Below are positions 35,301-48,253 of a DNA stretch of 64,000 nucleotides, piece after piece. The notes under the pieces are model-generated. The model searched no databases, was not told where the DNA came from, and saw nothing but the letters and a program-made list of their open reading frames with translations. Source of the DNA: Chrysoperla carnea (taxonomy: Eukaryota; Arthropoda; Insecta; Neuroptera; Chrysopidae); contig NC_058338.1 of assembly GCF_905475395.1 (NCBI RefSeq), forward strand, positions 94,845,435 to 94,909,434, in the 5' to 3' direction. Numbering within the stretch: the first letter of the stretch is position 1; each line of letters opens with the position of its first letter. The position numbers and the translations under genes are program-made.

Positions 35301-38300
35301 TCAGAATAATTTAAATTTTTAATTCTTTTCAAAAATGAAAGAAATAAATTTGCATTTTTCATTGTAAAAGTTATTTCAGTTACATCCTCCTTTCTCTTTA
35401 AAATAAGCGTGCATCAGAAAAATATGAACTTTACAAAAAAAAAGGCGGCATCAAAGTTATTGCAATCTCAATTTTCAAATTATTAGTTTGTCATCGTTTA
35501 TACTAAAAAAATCAATGATAAAGAACATATCAGAATAATCGATCCTATGCAAAAATTGATGAGGACCAAAATTGTAAGAAATTTAAATCCAAATAACTTC
35601 GGATTTCCCCACCTTTTTTCAGATCTAAATAAAAAAAATATCGATCCTAAGAAAAAATTGATGAGAATCAAAATTATAAGAAATTTAATTCCTAACAACT
35701 TTAGTAATTGCTATTTTTAGCGTAAAATTAAAAATAAACGAGCTATGCAACAAACAAGAATTCATGATCACCTTTTTTCGGGTCTAAATAAAAAAATATC
35801 GATCCTAGTAAAAAATTGATATAACCAAAATTGTACGAAATTTAATTTCAAATAACTTGGAAAATTACCATTTTTTGTGTAAAATTGATAATAAACGAGC
35901 TATGCAACAAAGAAGAATTTACGACCACCTTTTTTTAGGTCTAAATCGAAAAATATCGATCCTAGGAAAAACTGATACGAACCAAAATTGTAGAAAAATT
36001 TAATTTCTAATAACCTGGAAGATAACCATTTTTCGTGTAAAATTAATAATAAACGAGTTATGCAACAAACAAGAATTCACGACAGCCTTTTTTTAGGTCT
36101 AAATCGAAAAATAGAGATCCTAGGAAAAACTAATATGAACCAAAATTGTAGGAAATTTAATTTCACATAACTTTGGTTCTGACCATTTTTCGTGTAAAAT
36201 TGAAAATAAACGAGTTATTCATTAAACAAAAACGCAAACTATGCCAAAACAATATTTTAAAATATATAATTCTTGCTTTCCGGATCGTTTTCGCCAATTT
36301 GAATTTTAATGATTTTCATTGTTCGTTTTTTCGGTCATTTGGCTCAAAAAAAATCGGGGGAAAAAATTAGCCCATTAATCAAGACATTTATTTTCATTTA
36401 AAAAAATGAAAAAAAAAAGTGTGAAAAAGGTCTATTGCTATATTGGATCAAAACATGCATTTGGAACTTTTGGCACCCCCAAACGGCTCATCCTAGACAC
36501 TAATTAAACTCGACTTCAGCTCAATTTGAGGAGGCTATACTGAAGAAGTTTCAAGCCATAAAAAGACGAAAAAATTGGTTACCCCTTGAGAATTATCCAA
36601 ATTGCTATAATCTGCCCCCATTTATCCGTAGTAAACAATTCTACATATCGAATTTCCGCTAATTGCTAAGATATCGGCCAAAATTTTGTAGAAAGAGCGA
36701 TTTCTCGATTCGATTTCAGATAGTTTCTTTGAAAATATTTATCTACTAGCCAAATGAAGTGAACTCTCGTTACATTTGGGTTTTTTTTCAGACAACCGAT
36801 TAAATCGATTTTGATGATCCCAATCTTGTGATCCCGTTAGTGACGGATTAACCATTAGTAACCATTAGGGGTCCCCGGGAAATGTCAAGACAGGAAAAGT
36901 CAAATTTGTACGAGTAGGGCGCCACAAGGCGGCCAAGGTGATATATTAGGACTAAAAAGTTGATTCTGCTCTGATTTGCATTACCTAGGCGCCCCAGCAT
37001 AGGTTCTCCATAATTATTGAAATGAAACATTTTTGTAATTATTTTAGGTCAGCAATTTGGATTTTTACAGAATCCTGTGTATGTTTTAGCCAGTCTAAAT
37101 GGCTTTATATTAGAATCAAATTCAGTTGGACCATGTGATAACCCCGCATTTGGTACAAATTTAATATGGCAAGCGGATAAAAAAGGACTTCGATTGTAAA
37201 TCTAATGTTATATATTTTGCATAATTTTTGGTCGATTTTTAAAAATTGTTAACTTTTTATTTTTGGATTGTAGAATGCGTACGGGTAATATTCCATTAAA
37301 AGTTGAATGTTTTACAACGAATCAACAAAATTGTAAAGAACGAATTGGATATTTGTTGCTGAATTTAAGAGCTATACAAATATTACCTTCCGGCAAGGCA
37401 TCACAAGTAAGTTTGCGTAGATGGGGGTGGGTGTTCTTACTGAGTCGGTGAAACAATACTTATCTAAAACAGGAGAAAACATGAAAAAAATATCATTACA
37501 ATATTTTCTCTTCAATTTCTATACATAACTTGGCTAATTTTTTAAAATTTATATGTCGAGATTCTAATATCCTATTTTTTCCTAAGCGGTACATATTTAG
37601 ATCCTGAGTCTATTTTATGTTAGCAGCCAAAACGATAAGCTTCAAAATGAGGGATAAATCATGGATTTTGATAAAGAAATAAAGAAGATATCGCTTGGAC
37701 AGGAAAAAACAGGCTAGAGAAATAACATATATAAAAATAATAATACGTAATAGTGGTACAACAAATGAGTGTCTAGCACCTCTACGAAGGGGTCTTGTGT
37801 GTCCTTCTTGAGAACAACCTGGCACCCGAAGGCGAGACGTTTCCGGGTTTGAGATGCTATTTTAAGCAAATGAAGCTATAGCAATCTGTCGAGGCCAGAT
37901 GCTACGCAGAAAGTTTACAGGTTCTCCGCTGGAATCTCTCCCAGGATTGATGGATGCAAGGTTTCTTACTCAAACATTAAAAGTTTGACACCCTGGAGGT
38001 TTCTGCAGGTGCAAATAAAATGTATGGAGGTTTCATCGTCCTCCATACAGGCTCTATAAGTGGGATAATCTAAGATCCCAATGTTATGAAAGTAATAGTT
38101 CAATCGACAGTATCCTGTCAAGGTCTCATCACCCTTCTCAACTATGCTCTAGTGAATTTCATGCGAGGTCTATCTGTGTGTAGCTCTATCTGTATCTAGC
38201 TCTATCTATCTGTGTTTATACACAGTTTGGTCTGTCGCATGCCATGCGTCTCAGTAATCAAGATGAATTTATCGTAGCCTTTCGTTGATTTGGTAAATTG

Positions 38301-41300
38301 CATTAAAATCTTGTGGCAGCCATTTTACACGAATTTTTCTCAAATATCTCACGGACTATTAGGCTTGAATCTGCATTTAAAAATTTTAATTCTTTTATTC
38401 AATGCGAGTTTAAGCTCAAAAATAAAAGTTAAATGTGCTTATTTTTAGATAAAACAAAGTTGGAATAAATTAATGGGTGTTAAAAATGAGGCAAAAGCAC
38501 ATCGACCAGAAATATTATTATCATTTTACGTTGAAGATGATGATAAACTTGAGGCTGTAAGTTTTAATTTTTTAACAACTTGAAACATCGATTATTTTGG
38601 ATGAGTTTTTATCTTTTTAATTTTAGGAGGAACCTTGCTGTGAGAATATAACAAATATTGTTCCACCATCTGCAATAAATGCAGTCTCACCACAACGTGG
38701 TGTACCAACAATTGTACCACGTTTATGTTCGGAGGAAGGTCTTATACAAATCGGTCCAGAAGATACTTGTACAGATATATTTTTGTTAAGTATTTTAATT
38801 GGGACTGCTGCTAATTTAGATATGGTAAGCGCATTTACAGAATATTTCAAAAGTTTGAATGAAAATGGTCTTTATAGAAAAATAAACCACCCTTATTGTA
38901 TTTATTAGATTTCGTAGAAACAATTAAAACAATTTTGAGTAAAACTTTTTATTCCGTTTTTGCCTAAACTTTACGGTTTGCGAAAAATGTTACTTTTTTA
39001 TCAATAACAACTTTCTAATTTAAAGTTTTCATCTATCGATTACCAATTATGGAGTTGATTTAGCTTAAAAATCTAGGTAAAGTTTAATGTCTGCGCAAGA
39101 TGTGCGCTTACACATCCAACATTTTTCGTTGAAGCATTTTATCGATAAAAGTTTTTTTACGAGTTTCAAGCATATGTCAACTTATAAAAGATACGCTGTA
39201 AATGATCCGATAGCTTGTACTTTCTAGTTTTTGAATCAATATCTCAAACATTTTTATCATCCTTAATACTTTTTGTGTAGAGCTGAAACGCTGAGAAAAT
39301 TTATTTATTAATTTAGTATGAATTTAAAAAGCGTGCACGGGGTGCATAAGTATTTATATACAGTACAGTAACTTTTACGGAACTTTTTGTATTTAGAGAC
39401 TTTTGGTCGTTCATTTTTGTTGATAAATTAATTTTTTAGATTTATTGTTTCGTTGTAGCAATATTGATTTGACAGTGAATAACTCAGCCAAGAAAGCTTG
39501 TACGAGGTTAAATGTAGCGAGATTTAAAGAGAAATGAGCAAGCTTTCGACCTTTTTTATTAGATTTATAAAGAACTTTTAGAACCCCGTGTACCCGTTCA
39601 CAGTTTATAAATAATTAGAAAAATTTTTCTCACAATTTGAAACTTTTTTTTAACTTTTGTTACAAAAATCTGAATGAGTTCAGGTATGGTCATTTCCGTA
39701 TGGTCATTTTTTGAAAAAATATGACAGTTTAATGTGAAAAGTGTCTATTTTGTTTTGTCAGCGAATAACTCGTTCTTAGAAGCTCGTATAAAGATCAATA
39801 TAATCGGCAATCGCATTTTATGCAGAAATAAACAAACAGTCAATTTCTTTATAAATACTTATGCACTCCATGCAAACTCTAAAAATTCATATCAAATTAA
39901 TAAATTTTCTAAACGTTTTAGGCCTGCGCATAAATTATTTAAGGATGATAAAAATGTTTGAGATATTTATTCAAAAACTAGAAAGTACAAGCTGATATAT
40001 TTCATACAGATTCAATCATTTTTCGCCGAGAAAAACCTGTTAACATAATTTGAAGAAATTTAGAAATCAGTCACTTTTTTAAGGTATTCAGTTTGCAGGA
40101 GCAAATAATTATTCTCACGGTGCATGACTCGACTACATCGACTCGATCACATAAAATATAAACTTGAAAAAGATGAATAAAAAACTATACTTATAAATAA
40201 TATTTTTAGCTCCTCACAGATTCCCAACAACAGTCTGGCGATGCAACAGAATCAACAGGAACTTATTCATTTTGGTATTCAATATTTGGACATTTCATAC
40301 AAACAAAACCATTTAATAAAAATTTATCTGAACCGTGTACACTAAATGAGAAAATTGTTTTACGTTTACGTAGTTCATTACGTGTATTAAAAATCTATTT
40401 TACTGAAGTCTCTTTAATGTTTTTGAAATTAATATGTGGCACGAATGAAATTGGTTATGCAAATATGGAATTAAAAAATTTAGTACCAACAGAAAAATTA
40501 ACAGAATTTTTTACACTTTATGCGATTAATAATACCGTTACACAGAATCAACGATGTTATTTACATACAACACATGGAGGTCGTACACCAACGGACATGC
40601 ATGGACGCAAACCATTTATTAATATGGAAGTGAAATTAAAATATGTTCAACCACCAAAGGTATTTGATTACTTAATTCACTTTGAAGAGTTTCAGAAATA
40701 GATAATTATTTCGAAGAAATGGAAATGCACTTTTTTTAAGATCAAGGTGGCTGGCGCCCGAAGTTTCTTTGCTTGAGCTTCTCTTAGGTTCGGTGTCTAG
40801 AATCCAAACTTTCTGTACTTGACTTTTTTTAGGCTATTATAGATATAAATGAGAAGAATTTGCATAGTCTTCCGTATTTGCCCTAAATCTGAAATCGTCA
40901 GACACCCCCAATGTGATACAAATGCGTAATTAAATCGATAATACGAAATGGAAGAGTCGCTATCTTTCTCAACTGTGTCCTAGGCTGAGAATTTTCATAT
41001 TGAAAAAAACCCGTTCGGTTATCCAACGCAATAATTAGGATACAATTTTTTTATTTAGGATACATACAATGGTGATACAATGCGTGACGTGACATTACGT
41101 AGCACAAGTTTAACTGGTTTGGAACCGAAAGCAGTTAGCAGTTGTTATCAGGAGCCTACACCACGGTAAAATTTAAGTAACAATATTTGCAAGAAAGTTA
41201 ATCTTATTCAGGAATATTACATATTAGTATAACTTTAAGAAAAGTTTTAAACAAAAGTTATTGTAGATCGTTTACTCCAAATATTCAAGATGGCGACCAC

Positions 41301-44300
41301 TCCTTTTGGAATCCGAGAAGAGAATTTAGAGAAAGTTTTCTCATACACAAGATTTCACCAGTTTTAACACAAGCCTAGCCCATTTTGCGATTATATTACT
41401 GAATTAAGGTAGTACGAGCATCAAGGAAATTTTAGATTTAGGGTTGAAATTATTTTAACCTTATTTCCAACTTTGATGATGAATTTTATTATAACTTCAT
41501 GACTGTAGACGAAAAATTGGAATAAAATTTTTCGATATCTGCCTTGGTTTTCGAAATATCGAAAGCTAAATAATAAAACAAAATTTACTTCATTTTAAAA
41601 ATTACTCCAGATATCGAAAAATTTTATTCTTACTTATAGTTATATACATAATTCAGCATCAAAATTGAAAAAACATATATATTTTAATTTGTGTCCCCGC
41701 TACCGTGCTCATACACCCTTAATTAGTCCGGCACAAAGGATTTTTTTTCAATAATTTATTAAGATTTTAACTTGAATTTAGTTTTTTTTTAATTTCCACC
41801 GACTAGTTTTGGAGAAATTTATGAAAACATATCATCCATCTACCGTTTTACCATAAAACCAATGTTAAATATTCCTACTTTTGAAGTCATTTATTTATTT
41901 AAATCGGATAACCCCCCCCCTAAAATTATCATGATTGTTTTTGACTTAGCCCAACATCATATAAAAAAAATCAAGCTTTTTATTTAAAATTGCCTTGGTG
42001 CTCGTACATCCTTAATTAACAATTGTTTTTTAGTGTATTAAACGAAGGTGGCGATTATAATCCAACAAATTTAACGGTCAATGCATTCAACAAAATCTCA
42101 CCAAAACCTCCAGGCGCATCATCTTCTGCATCAACTGGAAATATTTTAAATCCTAAGGTCAATGCTAACTTTCCACATGTAACACAATCAACAGACAGTG
42201 CCTTAAAACCAGGTCTCGTCGGTGGTTTAACTCTATCACCACGAACAATCGCAGAAACACATCGTGATCAACTAGAAGTCTACCATCATTACGGATTAAA
42301 CATCGGTGTCAAATCGCTTACACTCCAGAACAATGCTAAGTGCTTGAATAAACATATCCAGTTAATATTTCATCATCCAAAAGCTGCTGAAGTGATATAT
42401 TCCACACATCCAGCCATATATGTTACAGATTTCCAGGATTCAATACACTTACATGATAATGTTAAATGTCGTATTAATTTTGTATCAACACCAGAAGAAA
42501 TTGGACGTTTATTGTTGGCATGGCCTCCAAAAATTTCGTTATGCGAACGAAGTTGTACAAATGATACAAAATTTCCTACATTATTAGGTAATTACTTTTT
42601 ACTGGTCCAAATTTTATCTCTACCTCCAGAAAGTGTAGGACTTCGATTAATGCTATTAAAAGTATAAAATTAAATCGACCGCCTGGTTTACCTATTATTC
42701 GCTTACTAATAATAAGAATAATACACAACAGGGGTATCGCAAATGGGTCCCTAACATAAGACTGAGGGGTCTCTCCTGCCTTCCTTTAGAACAACCTATC
42801 ATCCGAAACTGAAACGTTTCCGGGTAGAAGATTCTATTTTCAGAAAGCAAAGGTGGTAGTTCAATCGACAATGTCATCTTAAGAGTCCCACCACCCCTCT
42901 CAATTGTGCTCTAGTGAGTTTCAGGCGAGTTTCCTTCATACTTGCTATGAGAAAGACAGGCTCACATGACAGGAGCATTTATGACGACCTCTCTCGTACT
43001 GAGATCAGCCTGAATGTTATTCAGTGTCAGGCAATTCAAGTCCTCGAAGGATTTATAGCTTGTCGTAGCCATTCCTTAATTCGATAAATTACGGAGCATC
43101 TTGCTATGAAAATGACAGGCTCAGGTAAAAGGGGCGTTTGAGACGACCAATCTCGTTCTGGTACCCAGATAAGCTTGACTGTGTTATTCAGTGCCAGATG
43201 ATTCAGGTCCTCGAATGATTCATAGATTATTCTTCCATTTCTGATTAAAAAACCATCGCATATTGACCAAGAGAGATTATTTTTTAAGTCCATAAACTGC
43301 AGGGCCAGATTGTTATCCGCTTACGAAAGAACTTCAATTTTTCTGCTTTTAATAACGTCTGCTTAGTATGACATGTTTGTAACTTTAGATTAACCAAGTT
43401 TTTATCGAATATCTTTCAACAGGTGAAACGTCATTAGATACAAGTTTACTCTTCCAAGAAGAGGCGAACGTAGACTACACTGCAAATTTATTAGAGCCAA
43501 TAACAAAAGCTATCGTTGGAGAAATAAAAATTGCAATGTTCATCGAAGATTACGGTGTAAAAGAGAATAAAGATATCGTAAATTCCGATCATGTTTTGGG
43601 ACCACCAATCTTAGATGAGCGGATCGCGTATAAACTTGTGGAAGAGTTGGAAGATTGGAAAGAACGTCAACAAGAAATGTTTAAAGTTGAATTAAAGCGG
43701 AAAGAAGAATCTCGATTATTATTGTTAAGTACTGAATGGAATGTTCGCCGGGCTGAGCTGGAAGCAAAATTAAGTCATGGTGTTGAAAAATGTCGTATAC
43801 TTGCTTCGAATTTATCAAAAGCAACGGAAGAACAACGAATACGATCTGTTAAACATTTAGAAGCTGAAAATAAGGTACTTATTTATTATAATTCTATGGA
43901 AAAATTTCTAAGAAGGCTGACGTCAAAGTGCTATAAGACGCCATTTTGGTTGCATTTTAAATACTACAGGTTTATAAAAATTTTCCAGTTTAGAAAATTG
44001 AAAGAAGAATTAGAACAAAGTTTCGGAATGAAACATCAAGATCTTCGAGAAGCCACTCGGCGATTGGATGATGAATATACTCATAAAGTAAGTCAATTTT
44101 GATAAATTTATTTAATTTTCGTTTTCTTCAAGGACATTCGCTGTAGTTATCGCCAATAAAAAAGTCTTGGCAAAAACATTTTGTTAGAAAACACACAGAC
44201 GTTTCTTTTTATTTAAAATTTAGTTTTGGTAGTTGGGTTGGTTTAGATTGGCTACCTAGAGATGGGACACACTTAGATCATAGAATCGATTGTGATACCG

Positions 44301-47300
44301 CAAACAGAGTTACCCCATCTCTGGCCACTATTTCATGAACAATTTGGAGTTCTTGATATTTCTAGTATGAAAGTACTTGTCGACAGATTTGGCCTATTTT
44401 TTCACTGACTCAATATAATGTTAGCTGTGAGATACCGAAGTTAGTAAGCTCATTGGCTTTACAATTCCCTGGAATACATTCATTTGTTCCATCAGCTCAT
44501 TTAAGAACTTTCGACAGTCCTGTGCCCCCTTGGAATTTTGAAAATAAATTTATTTGCAAAAACAAAAAAACACACTTGTATGCTTATTTAGCTCGAATTA
44601 TTTTTTGTTTCCGCAATTGAATGCGAATAATTAATAATTTAAGATAACCCAATTATGGTTAAGAAACGCTATCTTAGATATAAAGAAACGCTATCTAAGA
44701 TATATCTTTGATTTAATAATTATATTAATAAACATTTCGAAAATTTTTAGTTAAATGTAATAAAAAATGAAAATTTAGAATTAACAGTGAAAATTAGTGC
44801 ATTAGAACGTGAAAATGCATTACTGAAAGATACAATTAAAAAACATGAAGCACAATTAGATGATTTACGAAAAACAAGTTTAACCAAAGATCAAACCTCA
44901 ACGTTATTACAAGAACAGGTTCGTATCTACTTAATTTTTTTAACTTATAATTTCAATGGATGTGATTATAATAAAAATTGATAATTAAACACCTTTCTGT
45001 CCTGTCTCTATGATGATAGCAAATATTTGTTGAGTATTAATGCTCAAAATTCCGATTTTTTTTAAAGAAAAGTCGATGAAAGCAACCAGTGCTTTTATAT
45101 GTAATTGATTCGGAAACCACTTCTAGGGCTCTGAAAAACTGACAGTAATCTGATCCTCCCTGATATCTTATAGCATCTAGCATGAATGTATAGCCTTGCC
45201 TTTCTTTTGCCAGAGATTTTAGATCTGTAGCTTCCCTCCAAACCGTACATAATTTTTGTTATTTCAGCAATTAAAAAAGACTGAAATAACAAAAACGTGG
45301 TTAAAAACAGGCTAGAGAAATTATGTAAGTAATAATTTACTTTCTTTTTATTTATAGGCAGTTTTATTACAGATATGATATACAAATTACATAATGAATA
45401 AAATTAAATCTTAATATTATGTCTCTAGCCTGTTTTTTCCTAAGCGATACAACACGATGAGCTTGAAAATGAGGAATTATATATAAGATTTCATTTTTTT
45501 CGAAAATAAAAAAAAATTTATAAAAATCAATATATTTTCGAATTAGAGAGCATTAGAAGAGAAATTAGAAGCGAGCACTAAATCAAAAGCATTTTTTAAA
45601 GAAGAATGGGGTAAAGCTGTTCGAGAAATTCATCGTATGAAAGCTGAACATCAAAAACAGTTGCAAACACAAATACGTCTTAATAAACAAGAATTGTCTA
45701 GTTTAGGGTAAGTAACAAAATAATAGGGAGTGAGGAAGGATGCGGATTGTGTGCTTTACATAATTTTAAAATATTTCTTTTTAAATATCAGATTAAAGAA
45801 TTTCTTAAATGAAGAGGAAGCGGAACTGAAAAAAGATCGAAATGTATTGTCACAAATTCGATCTGATTTACAAAATTTAAAAATGTCTGAACAAAATATT
45901 CAATCTTTTAATTTTAATGACGAAAATATTAATTATACAACAAGCAGGTAAGGATTGTACAGAGTGCACGGGTAATATATAATAGATTGTAAGATAGTGA
46001 ACAGATTTTGTTGCTTCACTTTCTCACTTCTGCCTCGTAGGGAGGTAAAACAACTAGTTGCAGTAGGGACTAGTGTCTAGGGCGGAAAAATTTGGGAAAA
46101 AGGACCGCTTTTAAGTCTTGATGAAGGAACGATATTCACCTTCCGATCTTTAAAAACTATTGCATCCAACGGCCTATTATTTGCGTTCTACGTTGAACGA
46201 AAATAGGTTAAATAGCTTAGCCATTCTATGTATCGAATCAGATTTGTTTCAACATTTAGATTATGAAGATCTAATAGATCAATTTGTAAATCAAAAAGTC
46301 AGGGCGAATATTCTTAGTCTCAGTACTTGGTTATAAAAAAAAATTTTCAACTATAGGTGACGTTCATATTCGATCCAATACTCATTTTATGAAGGATATA
46401 GGTAATGGGGCGGTATTTTCACGGTGCTAAAGGGTGGCACTAAAGGTAAATCCGGCCCTGCCTGTAAAAAAGTATGGTATAATCTTGGTAGAACTAGACA
46501 AGGTATGCTCGATGTAGGACGAGTTTTGGTTCAGTAGGTGCATGTATCCAATCGACGCCATTTTAGCTTTTTCCCGCTTCTTGATTCGAATATTGTAAAA
46601 AACATGAATACGTTTGTGTGAAAAAATAGTTCCTGACAATGAATAAATAATTAATGATTAATGAACTTTTTCCGCCTCAGATTTTTTCAATTTTTAATAT
46701 GTAAACAAAACATTGACCAATTTGACAGCTCAAATGGAATAGTGAAGGCGCTGAGTACTTACAAAAAGATTCTTAAACTAGAACAAATTTGCAATTCTCA
46801 TAATAATGTGGAATTTTCTTTCGCTAAGGGCTCGCTATCGACTTATAAACTAATAATGGGCCGGAAAAATGATGAAACTTAATAATTAAAATCGTGCTAG
46901 TTTCGTTGCTATTTCATAAAACGTATTATTATGTGCATAACATTAAAATATAGACTCATACCTTTAAAATGAGTACCTTAAAGTACAAAAATATTTTTAA
47001 TTAGCCAATCTACGGCCGTTTCAAACCAAGCGCTTCGGGCCGATCTCATGCATTATCATTTTTGTTTACCATTTTAATCATATCTCCGGTTCTATTTGTC
47101 CTATCAAGACGAATAAAAAAAGAAAATATTTGCTTTTACATGTTTGAATAAAATAATATTTGTATACTAAATTTTCTTAGGAGCTATGGCCGTATAAACA
47201 ATTTATTTGTTTATAACAAATTTCTCCCCCACTTTGAGCTATAAGCATGCTGAAAATTCAGATTCAGCGGGTCAAAATACGTCGATACAAAATACAATAC

Positions 47301-48193
47301 ACTGCTTGTTCGGTAGGACCTGTAAATGTATACAAAACATACTCAGCGCTTACACTATAAATGAATAAGCAATATGGCGCTGACTGGATACCGTGCAAGA
47401 GAGTGAGAGAATGTCCCCATCCTACTCCTACCTACAAAAGAGCATACCTTGTCTAGTTCTACCAAGGGTATAATGATTTTCTAACAGAAGGAAAATGATT
47501 AATTTAAAAAACTAAGCCTAGCTTGTGGCAAATAAATAACAAATTGTTTTTAATCGTTCAACGTTATGACCAAATTTCTTACAATAATTACGATATTCGA
47601 CCTACTAAACGGGACACTATAGTGTAATAAATGGGTCAAAATTTCAGTATACCAGTCTATTTTGCAACTCTTTTACGTAAATAATTCTAAAATTAAATGA
47701 AATTGATAAATGGTAAGTAGCCTGGTGGTCTAAATTGGAACTATTCAAAAAGTGGGCCCACTTCCTGTTTTAATTAGTACGAATTTGTATCGCTAGTTGA
47801 CAGGATTTATCTTATTTGAATATTTTGATTGGCCTTTAAAAATGGTACGTACAAGTATTGTCGTCTGGTAGTCTAAATTGAAACTACTGAGATCAGGCCC
47901 ACTTCTTGTTTTAATTATTAGTATGAATTATTATCGCCAATTGGCGGGGTTGCAACTCCCAGATATCATTAAACAGTGAAATAAAATCCAAATTAACTGA
48001 ACTTTTTCTCAAATTAATTTATATTTTATTTTATAGACCCGATTTATTAGAAATGGATTCCGAAGAAAAAATTGCAATGTTAATTGAAGAGCGTGATGCA
48101 TTGTTACGTACAGGAAGTTACAGTGAACAGGATCCAGTGATAATAAAATTAAATCAAGAATTACAACAAACAATAAATCATTTAAATCGTTAA
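32326..48193 (+). CDS. CEP120: Centrosomal protein CEP120, 14 coding exons, 980 aa
   Basis: Daughter-centriole protein needed for centriole elongation and ciliogenesis in vertebrates, where it works with CPAP, SPICE1 and TALPID3. Exons: 32326-32377, 37048-37195, 37274-37406, 38449-38556, 38627-38824, 40210-40659, 41059-41165, 42034-42587, 43423-43874, 43989-44087, 44751-44918, 45547-45707, 45792-45947, 48037-48193. They sum to 2943 nt in frame. The 980 aa compare with about 986 in human. An N-terminal C2 domain (residues about 8-145) contains PAFGTNLIW and RIGYLLLNLRA. A second C2-like part covers about 190-375. A third ends in EIKIAMFIEDYG (about 617-628), matching the human TLEDYG block. 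A long coiled coil runs from about 650 to 930, and the C-terminal IEERDALLRTGSYSEQDPVI matches human EERDTLMRTG. An in-frame stop-free intron lies between exons 9 and 10. The 5' UTR has an acceptor at 32309, implying an upstream noncoding exon. Confidence 0.93.
32975..33480 (+). pseudogene. P-element/THAP9-like transposase C-terminal remnant
   Basis: In CEP120 intron 1, shifted plus-strand frames give CEVCERAINSPVPLSNASSD, then a stretch with HPSKQYINF and KVEKVFTNYGKSVLHL, then IHYPECHKIREKFLEKFIFL and RLHILAKERC. This spacing of Cys, HPSK and a terminal FxRLR-like helix resembles the C-terminal region of P-type/THAP9 transposases. Several stops and frameshifts make it dead. No terminal repeats were found. 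Confidence 0.6.
34370..34790. repeat. Dispersed repeat with (CCGT)n block
   Basis: A near-duplicate ATACCATGTATATATGAAGT at about 34410-34455 is followed by GTCCGTCCGTCCGTCCGTC at 34565-34585 and GGACACGATAACTCAAAAAA. The right part is shared, inverted, with 845-960. It is an interspersed repeat that I cannot classify. Confidence 0.6.
34940..36230. repeat. 158-bp tandem repeat arranged in opposed orientations
   Basis: Direct units with TCGATCCTA landmarks start at about 35641, 35799, 35956 and 36114 (spacing 157-158), with a short unit near 35542. Each contains GGTCTAAAT, ACCAAAATTGTA and AATAAACGAG. At 34940-35300 two units run in the reverse direction (landmark GATCGATATTT at about 35116 and 35272). 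The whole forms a large inverted array in CEP120 intron 1. Confidence 0.8.
37740..38335 (-). mobile_element. LINE 3'-end fragment in CEP120 intron 3
   Basis: It shares the diagnostic stretch GCATGGCATGCGACAGACCA (complement at 38225-38245), the CCATACA/GAGGACGA block and the CTCGCCTTCGGGTGCCAGG block with the other copies on the minus strand. Frames are broken. Confidence 0.65.
38915..40075. repeat. Foldback element, CEP120 intron copy
   Basis: A palindromic unit with the left arm TAGCTTGTACTTTCTAGTTT, TTTATCATCCTTAA and GCACGGGGTGCATAAGTATT, and the right arm TACTTATGCACTCCATGCAA, then AAACTAGAAAGTACAAGCT. The same family occurs at 56160-57970 in a NOL6 intron. Confidence 0.75.
41408..42011. 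mobile_element. Composite of two TTAA-type miniature elements (CEP120 intron 7)
   Basis: Unit A (41408-41718) starts after TTAA with GGTAGTACGAGCATCAAGG and ends CGTGCTCATACACCC. A second TTAA (41719-41722) separates it from unit B, which ends GGTGCTCGTACATCC before TTAA at 42012-42015. A mirror-image arrangement is found at 50452-50904. Confidence 0.75.
42705..43330 (-). mobile_element. LINE fragment with RNase H motif in CEP120 intron 8
   Basis: The minus strand reads FEDLNHLALNNTVKLIWVPE, the RNase H segment before the GH(S/F)G block, with a second partial tandem copy of the same region. It is 5'-truncated and frameshifted. Confidence 0.7.
44430..44535 (-). mobile_element. Short LINE RNase H fragment, second family
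   Basis: GAACAAATGAATG and ATGAGCTGATGG on the minus strand match the fragments at 55160-55340 and 27165-27265. This is the region around the RNase H 'wvpgH-gN-AD-lA' block. It is too short to say more. Confidence 0.45.
46484..47466. mobile_element. DNA transposon, 983 bp, 27-bp perfect TIRs, 8-bp TSD
   Basis: The first and last 27 bp are perfect inverted repeats (beginning CTTGGTAGAACTAGACAAGG). They are flanked by identical 8-mers GGTATAAT at 46476-46483 and 47467-47474. No transposase is recognised; a 73-codon frame at 46661-46882 has no known motif. The 8-bp duplication fits hAT, P or Merlin types, but the terminus does not start with the usual hAT CAG. It sits in the last CEP120 intron. 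Confidence 0.85.
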
Positions 48194-48225
48194 TTTATTA
48201 TTTATTTATTTTTAATTATTATAAA

Positions 48226-48231
48226 AATAAA
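48226..48231 (+). terminator. CEP120 polyadenylation signal AATAAA
   Basis: An AATAAA hexamer 33 nt after the CEP120 stop codon and before the NOL6 stop region. It is the nearest canonical signal, though the AT-rich context makes chance matches likely. Confidence 0.5.
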
Positions 48232-48253
48232 ACAACAAATACATTTTTGTACA

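Larger units (their letters stand above)
32378..37047. other. CEP120 intron 1, repeat-filled
   Basis: This 4.7-kb intron separates the first 17 codons of CEP120 from the rest. It holds a P-element-like transposase remnant (32975-33480), a simple CCGT-rich block inside a dispersed repeat (34560-34780) and a 158-bp tandem repeat in opposed orientations (34940-36230). The remaining sequence is AT-rich with no coding signal that I can support. Confidence 0.7.

Noticed and set aside
45095-45385. 96-codon minus-strand frame in a CEP120 intron
   Set aside because: No recognisable domain; the sequence around it (CAGGCTAGAGAAAT near 45310, inverted near 45425) looks like repeat DNA.
46030-46460. Possible further hAT element ending TAAATCCGGCCCTG
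   Set aside because: Only the right end looks hAT-like; the left end and target duplication could not be found.
46661-46882. 73-codon frame inside the 983-bp transposon as a possible transposase
   Set aside because: Too short and without DDE, zinc finger or other motifs; the element looks non-autonomous.
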